NCBI GenBank assembly: GCA_017417055.1
Contig: JAFPZX010000033.1
Location: forward strand, 1 to 32,129
Direction: 5' to 3'
Length of the DNA stretch: 32,129 nucleotides
Source of the DNA: Anaerolineaceae bacterium
Lineage (GTDB): Bacteria; Chloroflexota; Anaerolineae; Anaerolineales; Anaerolineaceae
Shown here: positions 8,095 to 15,954 of the stretch, piece by piece
Layout of the letters: every line of letters starts with the position of its first letter
How positions within the stretch are numbered: the first letter of the stretch is position 1
Translations under genes and position numbers: made by a program
The notes under the pieces: model-generated
Databases searched by the model: none
What the model saw: only the letters and a program-made list of their open reading frames with translations
Told to the model about the DNA's origin: nothing

Positions 8095-8988
8095 CTAATG
8101 ATTATACACCGGGCGGCGGGTGAGCGGTCTGTGCAGGGAATTGAGCAGGACCGGAACCAGCAGACTGAACAGGATCATCAGACATCCGGCCAGTTTATAT
8201 GGGCTCATCTGATCATGAAGGATGATGACACCCTGCAGGGATGCGCTGAGCGGAGAAAGAGCACACATCATCCCTGCCCGTTCCGCGGTGGTGCCGCGCT
8301 GGGCAACCGGCTGAAGGGTGAAGCCGAACCCGCTGCAGATAATGGCCAGAGCCAGGATCATTGTCCACTCCGTACCGGTTTGCGGCAGCCTGGGCTGTTC
8401 CAGAATGAAGGACATGATGAGGGAAAGGAAGCCAATCGTGAAGACCTGCGTGATGCCGATCATCAGTGGATCGCCTTTGCGGGAGGCAATATTGGTGACC
8501 AGAATCGCGGATGCGTAGAAGATTGCTGAACCGAGAAGATAAATACATCCGGAGCGGAGCAGTCCGCCGCTGGCACCGAGTGTCAGGAAAGCGATCCCGG
8601 TTACAGCGAGGATGATCCGCAGACTTTCCGTAGCCCGGATTTTCTTTTTCAAAAACACAAACTGGAAGATCGGCACAAAAATCATCGCGGAATTTTCTAT
8701 GAAGGAAGTCGTGCCTGAATCTGTAGCACGCAGTCCGGTTAATTCACATCCCATCATGATGGTGTAAAGAAGACCCAGGAAAAAGCCGTACTTCAGTTCA
8801 GTTTTTTGGATATAGATCAATTTTTTCCAAAAAAGGATCGCCAGAAAAATAAATGCGGTCAAAAATCGCACTGCCAAAAGATTGAACGGTGTGAGTGAAT
8901 TCATTGCGGATTTGGACAAAACAAAGGAAGTGCTGCGTGATAAAATCACGGCTGCCAATAAAAGTTCGCTTTTCTGTTGATTGTTCAT
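8095..8988 (-). CDS. EamA/DMT-family transporter
   Basis: This is an integral membrane protein of about ten helices built from two EamA repeats, as in drug/metabolite transporters and amino-acid exporters. The first repeat starts with LLLAAVILSRSTSFVLSK and contains the typical NLLAVRFLTAFIFLAI segment; the second begins near YLLGSAIFYASAILV. The substrate cannot be assigned. I chose the ATG at 8988, giving 297 residues, the usual family length. An in-frame start at 9147 would add 53 mostly hydrophilic residues that look non-coding. It is transcribed convergently with the DUF308 gene and shares its terminator. Confidence 0.88.
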   Translation of the reverse strand: MNNQQKSELLLAAVILSRSTSFVLSKSAMNSLTPFNLLAVRFLTAFIFLAILFWKKLIYIQKTELKYGFFLGLLYTIMMGCELTGLRATDSGTTSFIENSAMIFVPIFQFVFLKKKIRATESLRIILAVTGIAFLTLGASGGLLRSGCIYLLGSAIFYASAILVTNIASRKGDPLMIGITQVFTIGFLSLIMSFILEQPRLPQTGTEWTMILALAIICSGFGFTLQPVAQRGTTAERAGMMCALSPLSASLQGVIILHDQMSPYKLAGCLMILFSLLVPVLLNSLHRPLTRRPVYNH

Positions 8989-9261
8989 TCTGCCCCTGCC
9001 CTTTTCTCTTTCAATAACAGAGCATCTCCTGTCCTGCTCATTTGCTGCTGCGCAGCTTGTCAGTTTCTTTTTCCTGATTAGAGTATATATCTTTTTGATA
9101 ATTGAGAAAAGCTCCAATAAATCAATATAACTTTGCTTAATACGCAAATTAATTCTCTGGAGCGATTCGCGACATATTTCGCTTGAGATGAAGGGACTAA
9201 AATAATCCTTATTTATGATATAAATTCAATACAAAACTGATTAATTCGCAAAGAAACAGCG
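8989..9261. other. Gap between divergent genes, no gene seen
   Basis: This AT-rich stretch lies between the transporter start and the heptad tract. It includes an open reading extension upstream of the transporter that I do not accept as coding. I found no RNA gene or convincing promoter; the transporter's own promoter is presumably here. Confidence 0.5.
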
Positions 9262-9459
9262 GCCAGTGGGCAGAGGTCAGGTGCCAGTGGACAGAGGGCA
9301 GTAGTCAGTGGACAGAGGGCATTGGTCAGTGGACAGAGGTCAGTGGACAGAGGTCAGTGGTCAGTTATCAGTATATAGTATTTAGTACTTGGGAAAACTT
9401 TCAACTTTTCACTTCTTACTCCTTACTTCTTACTCCTAACCCCTAAAACCTAAAACCCA
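9262..9459 (+). repeat. Long heptanucleotide inverted tract
   Basis: About 28 degenerate 7-bp units run in one unbroken phase. The left units are GCCAGTG, GACAGAG, GTCAGTG and similar. The tract passes through a divergent centre (TATAGTA, TTTAGTA, CTTGGGA) and changes to pyrimidine-rich units (TCACTTC, TTACTCC, TAACCCC, TAAAACC). The right half resembles the other orientation of the same kind of repeat. It lies upstream of two sigma54-like promoters. Confidence 0.88.
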
Positions 9460-9468
9460 ATTCTCTTT

Positions 9469-9483
9469 TGGCACTGTCCTTGC
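9469..9483 (+). promoter_or_regulatory. Predicted sigma54 promoter, distal copy
   Basis: TGGCAC at 9469-9474 and TTGC at 9480-9483 are five bases apart, placing the invariant GG and GC ten bases apart as in sigma54 (RpoN) -24/-12 promoters. A 6-bp inverted repeat, GTCCTT (9476-9481) with AAGGAC (9491-9496), overlaps the -12 element. Expected start is near 9495. Confidence 0.6.
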
Positions 9484-9553
9484 AACAATAAAGGACAGCG
9501 GTAAAAAACAATGTGAAGATTGTGCAAAAATTCATTTGGAAAATTATCGCGGT

Positions 9554-9568
9554 TGGCACTGATATTGC
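9554..9568 (+). promoter_or_regulatory. Predicted sigma54 promoter, proximal copy
   Basis: TGGCAC at 9554-9559 and TTGC at 9565-9568 have exact sigma54 spacing (GG-N10-GC), as in the distal copy 85 bases upstream. A perfect 9-bp inverted repeat, ACTGATATT (9558-9566) with AATATCAGT (9572-9580), overlaps the -12 element and the expected start. It may be an operator or a hairpin at the transcript 5' end. Confidence 0.65.
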
Positions 9569-9650
9569 ACAAATATCAGTTAACCTGCCCCCTCAAAAAA
9601 GGGTGGTGGATGAAAATTCATCAAATTTCGTTGAGAAATGAGGTCAAAGC

Positions 9651-11264
9651 ATGAAAACGAAAACTTTTAGTATTTTGTTTGCTCTGGTGATGATCCTGAG
9701 CTTGTCGGTTGGAGTCTTTGCACAAGACTTCGAACAAACCTGGGACGAAAATACCGTTCTGCAGGTCTTCAGTGATATGAATCTGCTGTGGCCGGATATG
9801 TTCGAGAATGAAGATTCCGATTATATCTGGGTTGAAAGCGATGAACCGGTCGTCAAGGACTTTGTGAAAAAAGACGTTACCCTCGAGGATCTTGAATATG
9901 AAGGCAAGGCCCCGATCGGAACCGCTAAAATCACAAAAGCCACCTTCGATCCCTGTGGTGATGGACTGATTCTTTTTGAAATGACCATTACCCGTGCAGC
10001 TGATGAAACTGCTACAGTCAGCCAGTACTATGGCCCGGAAAAAACCACATACCTGCGCAAGCTGAGCGCAAAAGTTGACGGCGCTTCTGCCAGCGTGACC
10101 AAAGTTTCCTGCTCCGGCAGTGATGATGGCTGCAGCTCCATCCAGTTCAGAAAGAACAACAAAACTGGTCAGTATGAAGCTAAGATCAAAGGTTACATCC
10201 AGTATAACGGTATCCTTACTGAGACTTCCGCTCCGAATATTGAAATCTCTGTTGTCCACACCACATATCGCACAGCTTTTGGCTGGGCTGAAGATGAAGC
10301 TCCGATCACAGCAGCAGATACCGCTGCACCTGAACTGAAGAACAATTACTGCCAGGCTTTCCTGCAGGAATATGATCCGAAGAGCGGCACAGTCAATGCA
10401 ATGGATTCTGTCCGTGCAGTCTATGACGAAAACACCGGCGAAGCCCGCTTCCAGGTGACCATCCGCAACTACAAGAGCACTGCAAAGGATAACTATATTA
10501 TCCCTGCTGATGTCATGATTGACGGTTACGGCACCCGCTATACCAGCTACACATGCAAGTACACCATCTATAACAACGCCAACGGCGCTCCGCGTACTGA
10601 CTACTGCAAGTATGGTGAAGGTATCGGCCTCGGCAAAAATGCTCTGATCCGCTTTGATATCACCATCGATGGTATCAACGCTGCAGTTCTGCGCGATCTG
10701 GGTGGTGCTGATCTTCCGTTCTCCTTCCGCGTTGGCGGTATGGATCGCAAAATCACCGGCGTCTTCAAACCCGTTGAATTCCCGTGCCCGGTTGTCAGCC
10801 GCATGCAGGTCAAGGATCCTCTCTACAGATTCCTGACTCCTTATTTCGGCGAAAAAGATAAGACCATCTCCGCTTCCGGCGCTTATGGTATCTACAAGAA
10901 CGGTGTCTGGGGTATGTACCAGAAATGCGGTAAATACGCTTACATGATGGTCCGCCTCGCGAACGCTGGTATCAAAGATGAAACCATCAACCTGAACCAC
11001 GTTGCAGTAGCTATCAATGGCGGCACTCCGATGAGCTGGAACTGGGTTTTGAGCACACAGGATGCCTTCAAGAACAAGATCACACTTCCTGCTGGCGAAG
11101 AAGTTATCCTGATCGGCCGCGCAAAGATCACGGACTATCCGTCCCAGACCAACAGCGACCTGGCCATGACCGGCGCAATCAACTTCCTTGATTACGGCTT
11201 CTACATCACCGGTACTGTCTACTCCGATCACAATAACACCAATTGTGTCGCTGCCCCGAAATAA
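9651..11264 (+). CDS. Exported protein of unknown function, 537 aa
   Basis: I recognise no family. Residues 1-24 form a classic signal peptide (Lys-rich start, hydrophobic core, VFA before Gln25), with no lipobox cysteine, so the product is released outside the membrane. The mature part is rich in beta-prone segments and contains nine cysteines, including VSCSGSDDGCSS, TCKYT and YQKCGKY. There is no obvious anchor, S-layer repeat or catalytic motif. AGGT in front of the ATG (GAGGTCAAAGC) is a fair ribosome binding site. The gene is preceded by two sigma54-like promoters and followed by a strong hairpin and a terminator, and its codon use looks biased. This suggests a regulated, possibly abundant product. 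Its role is unknown. Confidence 0.88.
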   Translation: MKTKTFSILFALVMILSLSVGVFAQDFEQTWDENTVLQVFSDMNLLWPDMFENEDSDYIWVESDEPVVKDFVKKDVTLEDLEYEGKAPIGTAKITKATFDPCGDGLILFEMTITRAADETATVSQYYGPEKTTYLRKLSAKVDGASASVTKVSCSGSDDGCSSIQFRKNNKTGQYEAKIKGYIQYNGILTETSAPNIEISVVHTTYRTAFGWAEDEAPITAADTAAPELKNNYCQAFLQEYDPKSGTVNAMDSVRAVYDENTGEARFQVTIRNYKSTAKDNYIIPADVMIDGYGTRYTSYTCKYTIYNNANGAPRTDYCKYGEGIGLGKNALIRFDITIDGINAAVLRDLGGADLPFSFRVGGMDRKITGVFKPVEFPCPVVSRMQVKDPLYRFLTPYFGEKDKTISASGAYGIYKNGVWGMYQKCGKYAYMMVRLANAGIKDETINLNHVAVAINGGTPMSWNWVLSTQDAFKNKITLPAGEEVILIGRAKITDYPSQTNSDLAMTGAINFLDYGFYITGTVYSDHNNTNCVAAPK

Positions 11265-11307
11265 TCATCAGCAGGACTGATTCCGGCGAAATTTGAATAA
11301 AAATTAT

Positions 11308-11331
11308 GGCTGCCCCCTGCGGGGGGCAGCC
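11308..11331 (+). terminator. Strong GC hairpin after the exported-protein gene
   Basis: A perfect 10-bp stem, GGCTGCCCCC (11308-11317) with GGGGGCAGCC (11322-11331) and a TGCG loop, is not followed by a T-run. It may stabilise the mRNA 3' end or act with the terminator just downstream. Confidence 0.6.
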
Positions 11332-11349
11332 AGAAGCCCGGAATAATAT

Positions 11350-11379
11350 ATCCGTCTGATTCACCAAGGCGGATTTTTT
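11350..11379 (+). terminator. Rho-independent terminator
   Basis: A stem ATCCGTC (11350-11356) with GGCGGAT (11368-11374), containing one G-T pair, is followed directly by a T-run. It would end the transcript of the exported protein and separate it from the acyl carrier protein gene. Confidence 0.75.
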
Positions 11380-11513
11380 ATTTTAAATATAGTAACAATT
11401 TCAGGACAGGGCACATCAGGTCTGCCTTTTTGCTGCCGCACCGCCGGCACAAAAAGACTGCACTGTGTGCTGCGCAGCCGGGTTCTAAACATTCACCTTT
11501 GAAAGAGTACAAA

Positions 11514-11756
11514 ATGACCAGAGATGAAATCTACTCCAGATTGACTTCTGTATTCCATGATGTGTTTGATGATGACACGCTTATTACCGACGCAGCATCC
11601 GCAGACGATATCGACGATTGGGATTCGCTTGCGCAGATTTCCCTGATTACGGCAATTGAAAACGAATTTGGGATTTGCTTTGACATGAAAAGTGCATTAC
11701 ACATGAAAAGTGTGGAAGAGATAGTAAATGAGATAGTTTGCAAGGGTATAAAGTGA
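11514..11756 (+). CDS. Orphan acyl carrier protein
   Basis: An 80-residue acidic four-helix carrier protein. Ser38 in the DDWDSLAQISL motif is the expected 4'-phosphopantetheine attachment site, and the second-half pattern ENEFGICFDMKSALHMKSVEEIV is typical of ACP-like carriers of accessory pathways (surface glycan, lipid or peptide assembly) rather than AcpP itself. The ATG at 11514 follows GAAAGAG; an earlier reading from 11430 adds residues that do not fit the fold. No fatty-acid, polyketide or ligase gene is nearby: it is isolated between a terminator and recO, which converges from the other side with only six bases between the stops. Its partner enzymes must be elsewhere, or the locus was truncated. 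Confidence 0.85.
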   Translation: MTRDEIYSRLTSVFHDVFDDDTLITDAASADDIDDWDSLAQISLITAIENEFGICFDMKSALHMKSVEEIVNEIVCKGIK

Positions 11757-11762
11757 GCATCA

Positions 11763-12509
11763 TCACAACTGCTCGAGAAATTTCTGTGAGTTCGTTTTCC
11801 GTTCCAACAGGTAGCTTTGATAACCGGTAAGGAGATTTTCAGACTCCAGCCGGATATCCCGCGGCCAGCCGGCGGCGGCAGCTTCAGCAAAGGACCGGGT
11901 TTGATAATAGCGGAAATATTTGAGTGTCTGCATGGTAATCTTCCGCGCACCCGCGGTGATTTCCCCGCAGTTCGGACAAAGCACGCCGCCCATCCCGTAA
12001 TGAATATACTGATCCTCGGGCAGGATCTTTTTGTGACAGCGGACGCATTCAAAAAACTGCGGACGGTACCCGGTCAGGTTTAGCAATTGCAGGTCAAAAT
12101 AACGCTGCACGGGGTAGATATCCTCAAATACGGCTATACGCCGCAGCGTGTCCAGCGTTAACTGGAAAAGCTGAACATTTTCGACACCCTCCAGTGAAAA
12201 CCGATCCGCCAACTCCAGTACGCAGGAGGTCCGCACCGTTTTGTCGAAAGAGGCCAGAATTTCCGGATATGCTTCGATGGTCGAAACCTGCGTCACCAGC
12301 CAGGAGGCGCCGCTCCCTTTGGAGAGCTGGACATCCACGTAAGTAAACGGCTGCAGATGCCCGGCTTTCCGGGAATTCATCTTGCGGACACCTTTTGCAA
12401 GCGCGGAAATACGCCCCTGGAAAGGCGTCAGAAAAGTGATAAAGCGGTCCGCTTCATCATAATTGACATGCCGGACGACGATCGCCCGGAAATGAATTGA
12501 ACGTTCCAC
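11763..12509 (-). CDS. recO: RecO, DNA repair and recombination mediator
   Basis: RecO helps RecR load RecA on SSB-coated single-stranded DNA in the RecFOR gap-repair pathway. The 248-residue product has the N-terminal OB-fold pattern AIVVRHVNYDEADRFITFL and AKGVRKMNSRKAGHLQPF, and a zinc finger of two CxxC pairs (CVRCHKK and CPNCGE) in the C-terminal part. The start is GTG at 12509, three bases after the cdd stop, with only a weak ribosome binding site, so it is probably coupled to cdd. Length and motif order match the family. Confidence 0.94.
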   Translation of the reverse strand: MERSIHFRAIVVRHVNYDEADRFITFLTPFQGRISALAKGVRKMNSRKAGHLQPFTYVDVQLSKGSGASWLVTQVSTIEAYPEILASFDKTVRTSCVLELADRFSLEGVENVQLFQLTLDTLRRIAVFEDIYPVQRYFDLQLLNLTGYRPQFFECVRCHKKILPEDQYIHYGMGGVLCPNCGEITAGARKITMQTLKYFRYYQTRSFAEAAAAGWPRDIRLESENLLTGYQSYLLERKTNSQKFLEQL

Positions 12510-12512
12510 GGA

Positions 12513-12923
12513 TCAGCGGCTGAGCAGTTTATCCGGTGTAAAAGCGCCGGGCAGCAGCTCGGAAATACTGGTTTCCACAGTGATGTTTCCCTCAGCATCC
12601 GCAAGCAGAATATCCATATTGCTTGAGAACTCAGACATAACCTGACGGCAGGAACCGCAGGGATATCCCAGCCCGTCTTCCGTCGCGATGGCGATAGCTG
12701 CAAAGTCCTTTTCTCCTTCGGAAACAGCTTTGAAAATGGCGGTCCGTTCCGCGCAAATCGACACAGGATAGGCCGCGTTTTCGATGTTGCAGCCGGTATA
12801 AATTTTGCCGCTTTTGGTCAGCAAAGCCGCGCCAACAGCGTAGTGAGAGTACGGAATATAACTCATACGGCGCATATCAGCCGCGATTTTCCCCAATTCC
12901 GTTTTTCGTTCATTGTACATCAT
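12513..12923 (-). CDS. cdd: Cytidine deaminase
   Basis: A homotetrameric-type cytidine deaminase that converts cytidine and deoxycytidine to uridine forms in pyrimidine salvage. The zinc site is complete: CAE in ICAERTAIF supplies one cysteine ligand and the proton-shuttle glutamate, and PCGSCRQ supplies the other two cysteines. The PYSHYAVGAAL and GCNIENAAYP segments bind substrate. Length (136) is typical of the short bacterial form. Two adjacent ATGs (12923, 12920) are possible starts; AGGTG in GAGGTGAAGG serves either. The gene overlaps the end of the CorC-like gene by 14 bases and adjoins recO, forming a tight operon. Confidence 0.95.
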   Translation of the reverse strand: MMYNERKTELGKIAADMRRMSYIPYSHYAVGAALLTKSGKIYTGCNIENAAYPVSICAERTAIFKAVSEGEKDFAAIAIATEDGLGYPCGSCRQVMSEFSSNMDILLADAEGNITVETSISELLPGAFTPDKLLSR

Positions 12924-14217
12924 CCTTCACCTCTTCCTTTTCCGGTTCCGCCGGGCTGCGGTAGACATGAACCCGCTGGATTCGTCTCCCGGATAATTCT
13001 TCAATTTCAAATGTCCATCCTTCCGCCTCAACTTTTTCTTTGAGGGTTGGAATTTTCCCGATTTGTGAGTAAAGGAAACCGGCCAGCGTATCGGCCGCGT
13101 CCCGTGTCAGGTGGGTTCCCAGATATTCATTCACGTCTTCCAGGTCAATGCGTCCGAGAAAGGAATATTCATCCGGACCGATTTCCTGAACCAGATCCTC
13201 TTCACGGTCATCATATTCATCGCGGATTTCCCCGACGATCTCTTCCACAATATCTTCCATGGAAACGATCCCGGAGGTACCACCGTATTCATCCACAACG
13301 ACAGCCATATGAATTCCGGAGGATTTCATCTCGTTCAAAAGGTCTCCCGCCATTTTCGATTCCGGCACAAAAAGCGCCTGACGCATCAGGTCACGGATGG
13401 TCACTACCCGCTTTTCCACGTAAGCCTGCAGGAGATCCTTTGCGTAAAGGATTCCCACGATGCGGTCGATTTCATCATCATAAATCGGTAGTCTCGAATG
13501 TCCGGACTCCCGGATGAGCCGGGCGGCTTCATCCAGCGGTGTTTCTACATCCAAAGCGTCAATTTCTACACGAGGGATCATAATTTCCCGGATCATGGTG
13601 TTGGAAAAATGGACGATGGAACGGATCATTTTCTTCTCATCCTGTTCCAGAATCGTATTTTCTGGTATGTTTTCCACCCAATCCTTCAGATGGCTTTCTT
13701 CTTTTTCAATGTCCGGCGGGGGCGTGATGACCGGACGGGGGAGGATCCGGTGAACCAGCAGGTAAAGTGGCGTAAAGATGCTGCTCAGCAGCTTGCACAG
13801 CCCGGCCAGGCTGTCGGCTGTTTTCTGTGGATTTTTTGCGGTGATGGCAGTCACGATGGACTCCAGCAGGATGAGGATCAGGACCACACAGAACACATAA
13901 AGCAACAGCAGCGGAATGGTCAGCTTATAGGGCAGCACACGGATGGCATAAACAACGGCAAATCCGACAGTCATCCCGGACAAAAACCTGTCAGCGATAC
14001 GCAGTTTATCCATCAGCGATTCGTTGTCAAGCAGCCGTGCGCTTACCGGCCGGTCGGTACTTTTGTCCTCTCCGCCGGGAATAACGATTTTTTCCTCAAG
14101 AAGGTAACGGTAAACATGGAAAATGACTGCCGTCAGAAGGTCCAACAGCAAAAATATGATCAAAACAAGAAGTAAAAGGCTGTCCGAAAGGGACGCAAGG
14201 GTACTACCGGGTTCCAT
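12910..14217 (-). CDS. CorC/HlyC-family CBS-domain membrane protein
   Basis: A 435-residue protein with hydrophobic N-terminal segments (about residues 8-35, 80-105 and 108-130), then two CBS domains (about 205-325; MIPRVEIDALD and VPESKMAGDLL mark their starts) and a C-terminal CorC/HlyC transporter-associated domain containing DEYSFLGRIDLEDVNEYLG. The segment VVDEYGGTSGIVSMEDIVEEIVGEI is highly characteristic. Such proteins are linked to magnesium or cobalt efflux, but true hemolysin activity is doubtful. It resembles the YhdP/YfjD/CNNM-related group more than short CorC. The membrane part is less canonical than a full DUF21 domain. It is first in an operon with cdd and recO. Confidence 0.9.
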   Translation of the reverse strand: MEPGSTLASLSDSLLLLVLIIFLLLDLLTAVIFHVYRYLLEEKIVIPGGEDKSTDRPVSARLLDNESLMDKLRIADRFLSGMTVGFAVVYAIRVLPYKLTIPLLLLYVFCVVLILILLESIVTAITAKNPQKTADSLAGLCKLLSSIFTPLYLLVHRILPRPVITPPPDIEKEESHLKDWVENIPENTILEQDEKKMIRSIVHFSNTMIREIMIPRVEIDALDVETPLDEAARLIRESGHSRLPIYDDEIDRIVGILYAKDLLQAYVEKRVVTIRDLMRQALFVPESKMAGDLLNEMKSSGIHMAVVVDEYGGTSGIVSMEDIVEEIVGEIRDEYDDREEDLVQEIGPDEYSFLGRIDLEDVNEYLGTHLTRDAADTLAGFLYSQIGKIPTLKEKVEAEGWTFEIEELSGRRIQRVHVYRSPAEPEKEEVKDDVQ

Positions 14218-14279
14218 AAATCTTAAAGGCTTTTCTCAGCCGTACATCTGTCTTTCTGCAATTTCAGCTTAATGTTTTG

Positions 14280-14345
14280 TGAGTCAATGCAGCCTGTTCT
14301 GTTGACTCAAGTCTGAGTCAACGAAAACAGGCCGCATTTGACTCA
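14280..14345 (-). repeat. Dispersed palindromic element A, copy 2
   Basis: A 66-bp nested palindrome has perfect outer arms TGAGTCAA and TTGACTCA and inner arms GTTGACTC and GAGTCAAC. Its reverse complement is nearly identical to the copy at 30030-30093. It lies between the CorC-like gene and yifB, both on the minus strand. Confidence 0.88.
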
Positions 14346-14430
14346 GAATGAATTCATCAATATCTTTAAAATTCTGCCCAACACAGGGGCAAGGAAAATT
14401 ATAACGCAATTTTCGCAAAATGAAAACTGC

Positions 14431-15954
14431 TCAGCCGTTCGTCCGCGGACGATATTGGATGGCTTCTGCCATATGGCGTGTCTGGATAACCGGGGAAGCG
14501 TCCAGATCTGCGATGGTGCGGGCAAGTTTGAGCAGACGGTGGTAAGCCCGAGCGGAAATCTGGTAATGGGTCATCAGATGTTTGACCAGCTTTTCTCCCT
14601 CTGTGTCAAGACGACAGTACTGCCGGATCTCCGCGGGTCCCATTTCCGAATTACAGGTCACGTTGGGATTTTCCGCAAAACGGACACGCTGCCTTTCCCG
14701 GGCTGCTTCCACTCTTTCCCTTATGGAGGCAGAGGACTCTCCGACTGTGTCACTGGACAATTTTTCATACTCAACCCGCGGTACGTCGATGCGGATATCA
14801 ATGCGGTCCAGCAGCGGTCCGGAAATGCGTTTCTGATAGCGCTGGATAGAGAAATCCGAACAGGTGCAGCTGTGTGTCGGGTCTCCGTAATAACCGCAGG
14901 GACAGGGGTTCATAGCTGCCACGAGCATGAAGTTCGCGGGAAAGCTGTAAGCACCGGTGGCACGGGAGATGGTCACGACTTTATCTTCCAGCGGCTGCCG
15001 CAGAACTTCGAGAACACGGGGATCGAACTCCGGAAACTCATCCAGGAAAAGTACGCCGCGATGTGCCAGTGAAATTTCACCCGGGCGCGGGACGTTGCCT
15101 CCACCCACCAAACCGGCATAGGAGACAGTGTGATGCGGAGCGCGGAACGGACGGGTTTGGATCAGCGGCGTACCGGCGGGCAGCATATCCTCAATGGAAT
15201 AAATGCGCGTCACATCCAGGCTTTCTTCCAGTGTCATCCGCGGCAGGATGGAAGGAAGCGCACGTGCAAGCAGGGTTTTCCCGGTTCCGGGTGATCCGTT
15301 CATCAGCACGTTATGCGACCCGGCAGCCGCGATTTCCAGTGCCCGTTTGACATGCTCCTGCCCTTTGATCTCGCTGAAATCGGTCTTTACGGTGACGGGC
15401 GTTTCTTTCAGTTCGCAGGGCTGCTGTGGTTCAATGAGCTGGATGCCGAGAAAGTGATTGTAAAGCTCCAGCAAAGAATGGACCGGCAGCACCTCGATCC
15501 CGGGAATCAGGGCAGCTTCCGGCGCGTCGCAAGCCGGTACGCAGACACTTTTGAAGCCCATCTCTTTGGCTTTGGCCGCGATCAGCAAAACACCGCGGAT
15601 ATGACGCACGGATCCGTCAAGAGAGAGCTCGCCGACGATCAATTTATCATCCAGTTCCGGGATCCATCCTCTGTCACGGCAGGCAAGTTCCCCGATGGCG
15701 ATCGGCAAATCAAAGCAGGGGCCTTCTTTCCGCAGGTCAGCCGGAGCCAGGTTGACCGTGATGCGGTTCCGCATGCTTTGCAGGCCGGAGTTTTTGATGG
15801 CTCCGCGAACCCGTTCTCTGCTTTCCTGCACAGCAGTATCCGGCAGACCGACCATGATAGTTTTCGGTTCCTCTAAGGAGGACATATCCACTTCAACTTC
15901 GATGATCGTTCCGGAAAGACCGGACAACGCACAGGAATACACACGGGCAAGCAT
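14431..15954 (-). CDS. YifB/ComM-family Mg-chelatase-like AAA+ ATPase
   Basis: A 507-residue protein with an N-terminal Lon-like domain (1-180, starting with the VYSCALSGL and DTAVQESRERVRGAI segments), a central AAA+ ATPase domain with Walker A NGSPGTGKTLLA near 220 and Walker B LFLDEFPEF, and a C-terminal Mg-chelatase-like domain. A cysteine cluster (NPCPCGYYGD...CTC) precedes the C-terminal part, as in ComM. ComM is a helicase for branch migration in natural transformation; the role in other bacteria is less clear. Its start overlaps the RNase D-like stop by one base (TGATG), so the two are translated together. Confidence 0.93.
   Translation of the reverse strand: MLARVYSCALSGLSGTIIEVEVDMSSLEEPKTIMVGLPDTAVQESRERVRGAIKNSGLQSMRNRITVNLAPADLRKEGPCFDLPIAIGELACRDRGWIPELDDKLIVGELSLDGSVRHIRGVLLIAAKAKEMGFKSVCVPACDAPEAALIPGIEVLPVHSLLELYNHFLGIQLIEPQQPCELKETPVTVKTDFSEIKGQEHVKRALEIAAAGSHNVLMNGSPGTGKTLLARALPSILPRMTLEESLDVTRIYSIEDMLPAGTPLIQTRPFRAPHHTVSYAGLVGGGNVPRPGEISLAHRGVLFLDEFPEFDPRVLEVLRQPLEDKVVTISRATGAYSFPANFMLVAAMNPCPCGYYGDPTHSCTCSDFSIQRYQKRISGPLLDRIDIRIDVPRVEYEKLSSDTVGESSASIRERVEAARERQRVRFAENPNVTCNSEMGPAEIRQYCRLDTEGEKLVKHLMTHYQISARAYHRLLKLARTIADLDASPVIQTRHMAEAIQYRPRTNG

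Noticed and set aside
8989-9147. A 53-residue N-terminal extension of the EamA transporter
   Set aside because: The extension is hydrophilic and not transporter-like; the internal ATG at 8988 gives the normal family length.
9262-9459. CRISPR array
   Set aside because: Units are 7 bp, degenerate and contiguous, with no spacers and no cas genes nearby.
9262-9459. Replication origin iterons
   Set aside because: No DnaA-box sequence or replication gene is near, and similar tracts occur in several ordinary spacers.
9621-11231. A 536-codon open frame on the minus strand opposite the exported-protein gene
   Set aside because: The plus-strand frame has a signal peptide, ribosome binding site, promoters and terminator. 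The antisense frame has no start signal and an odd composition; it results from codon bias.
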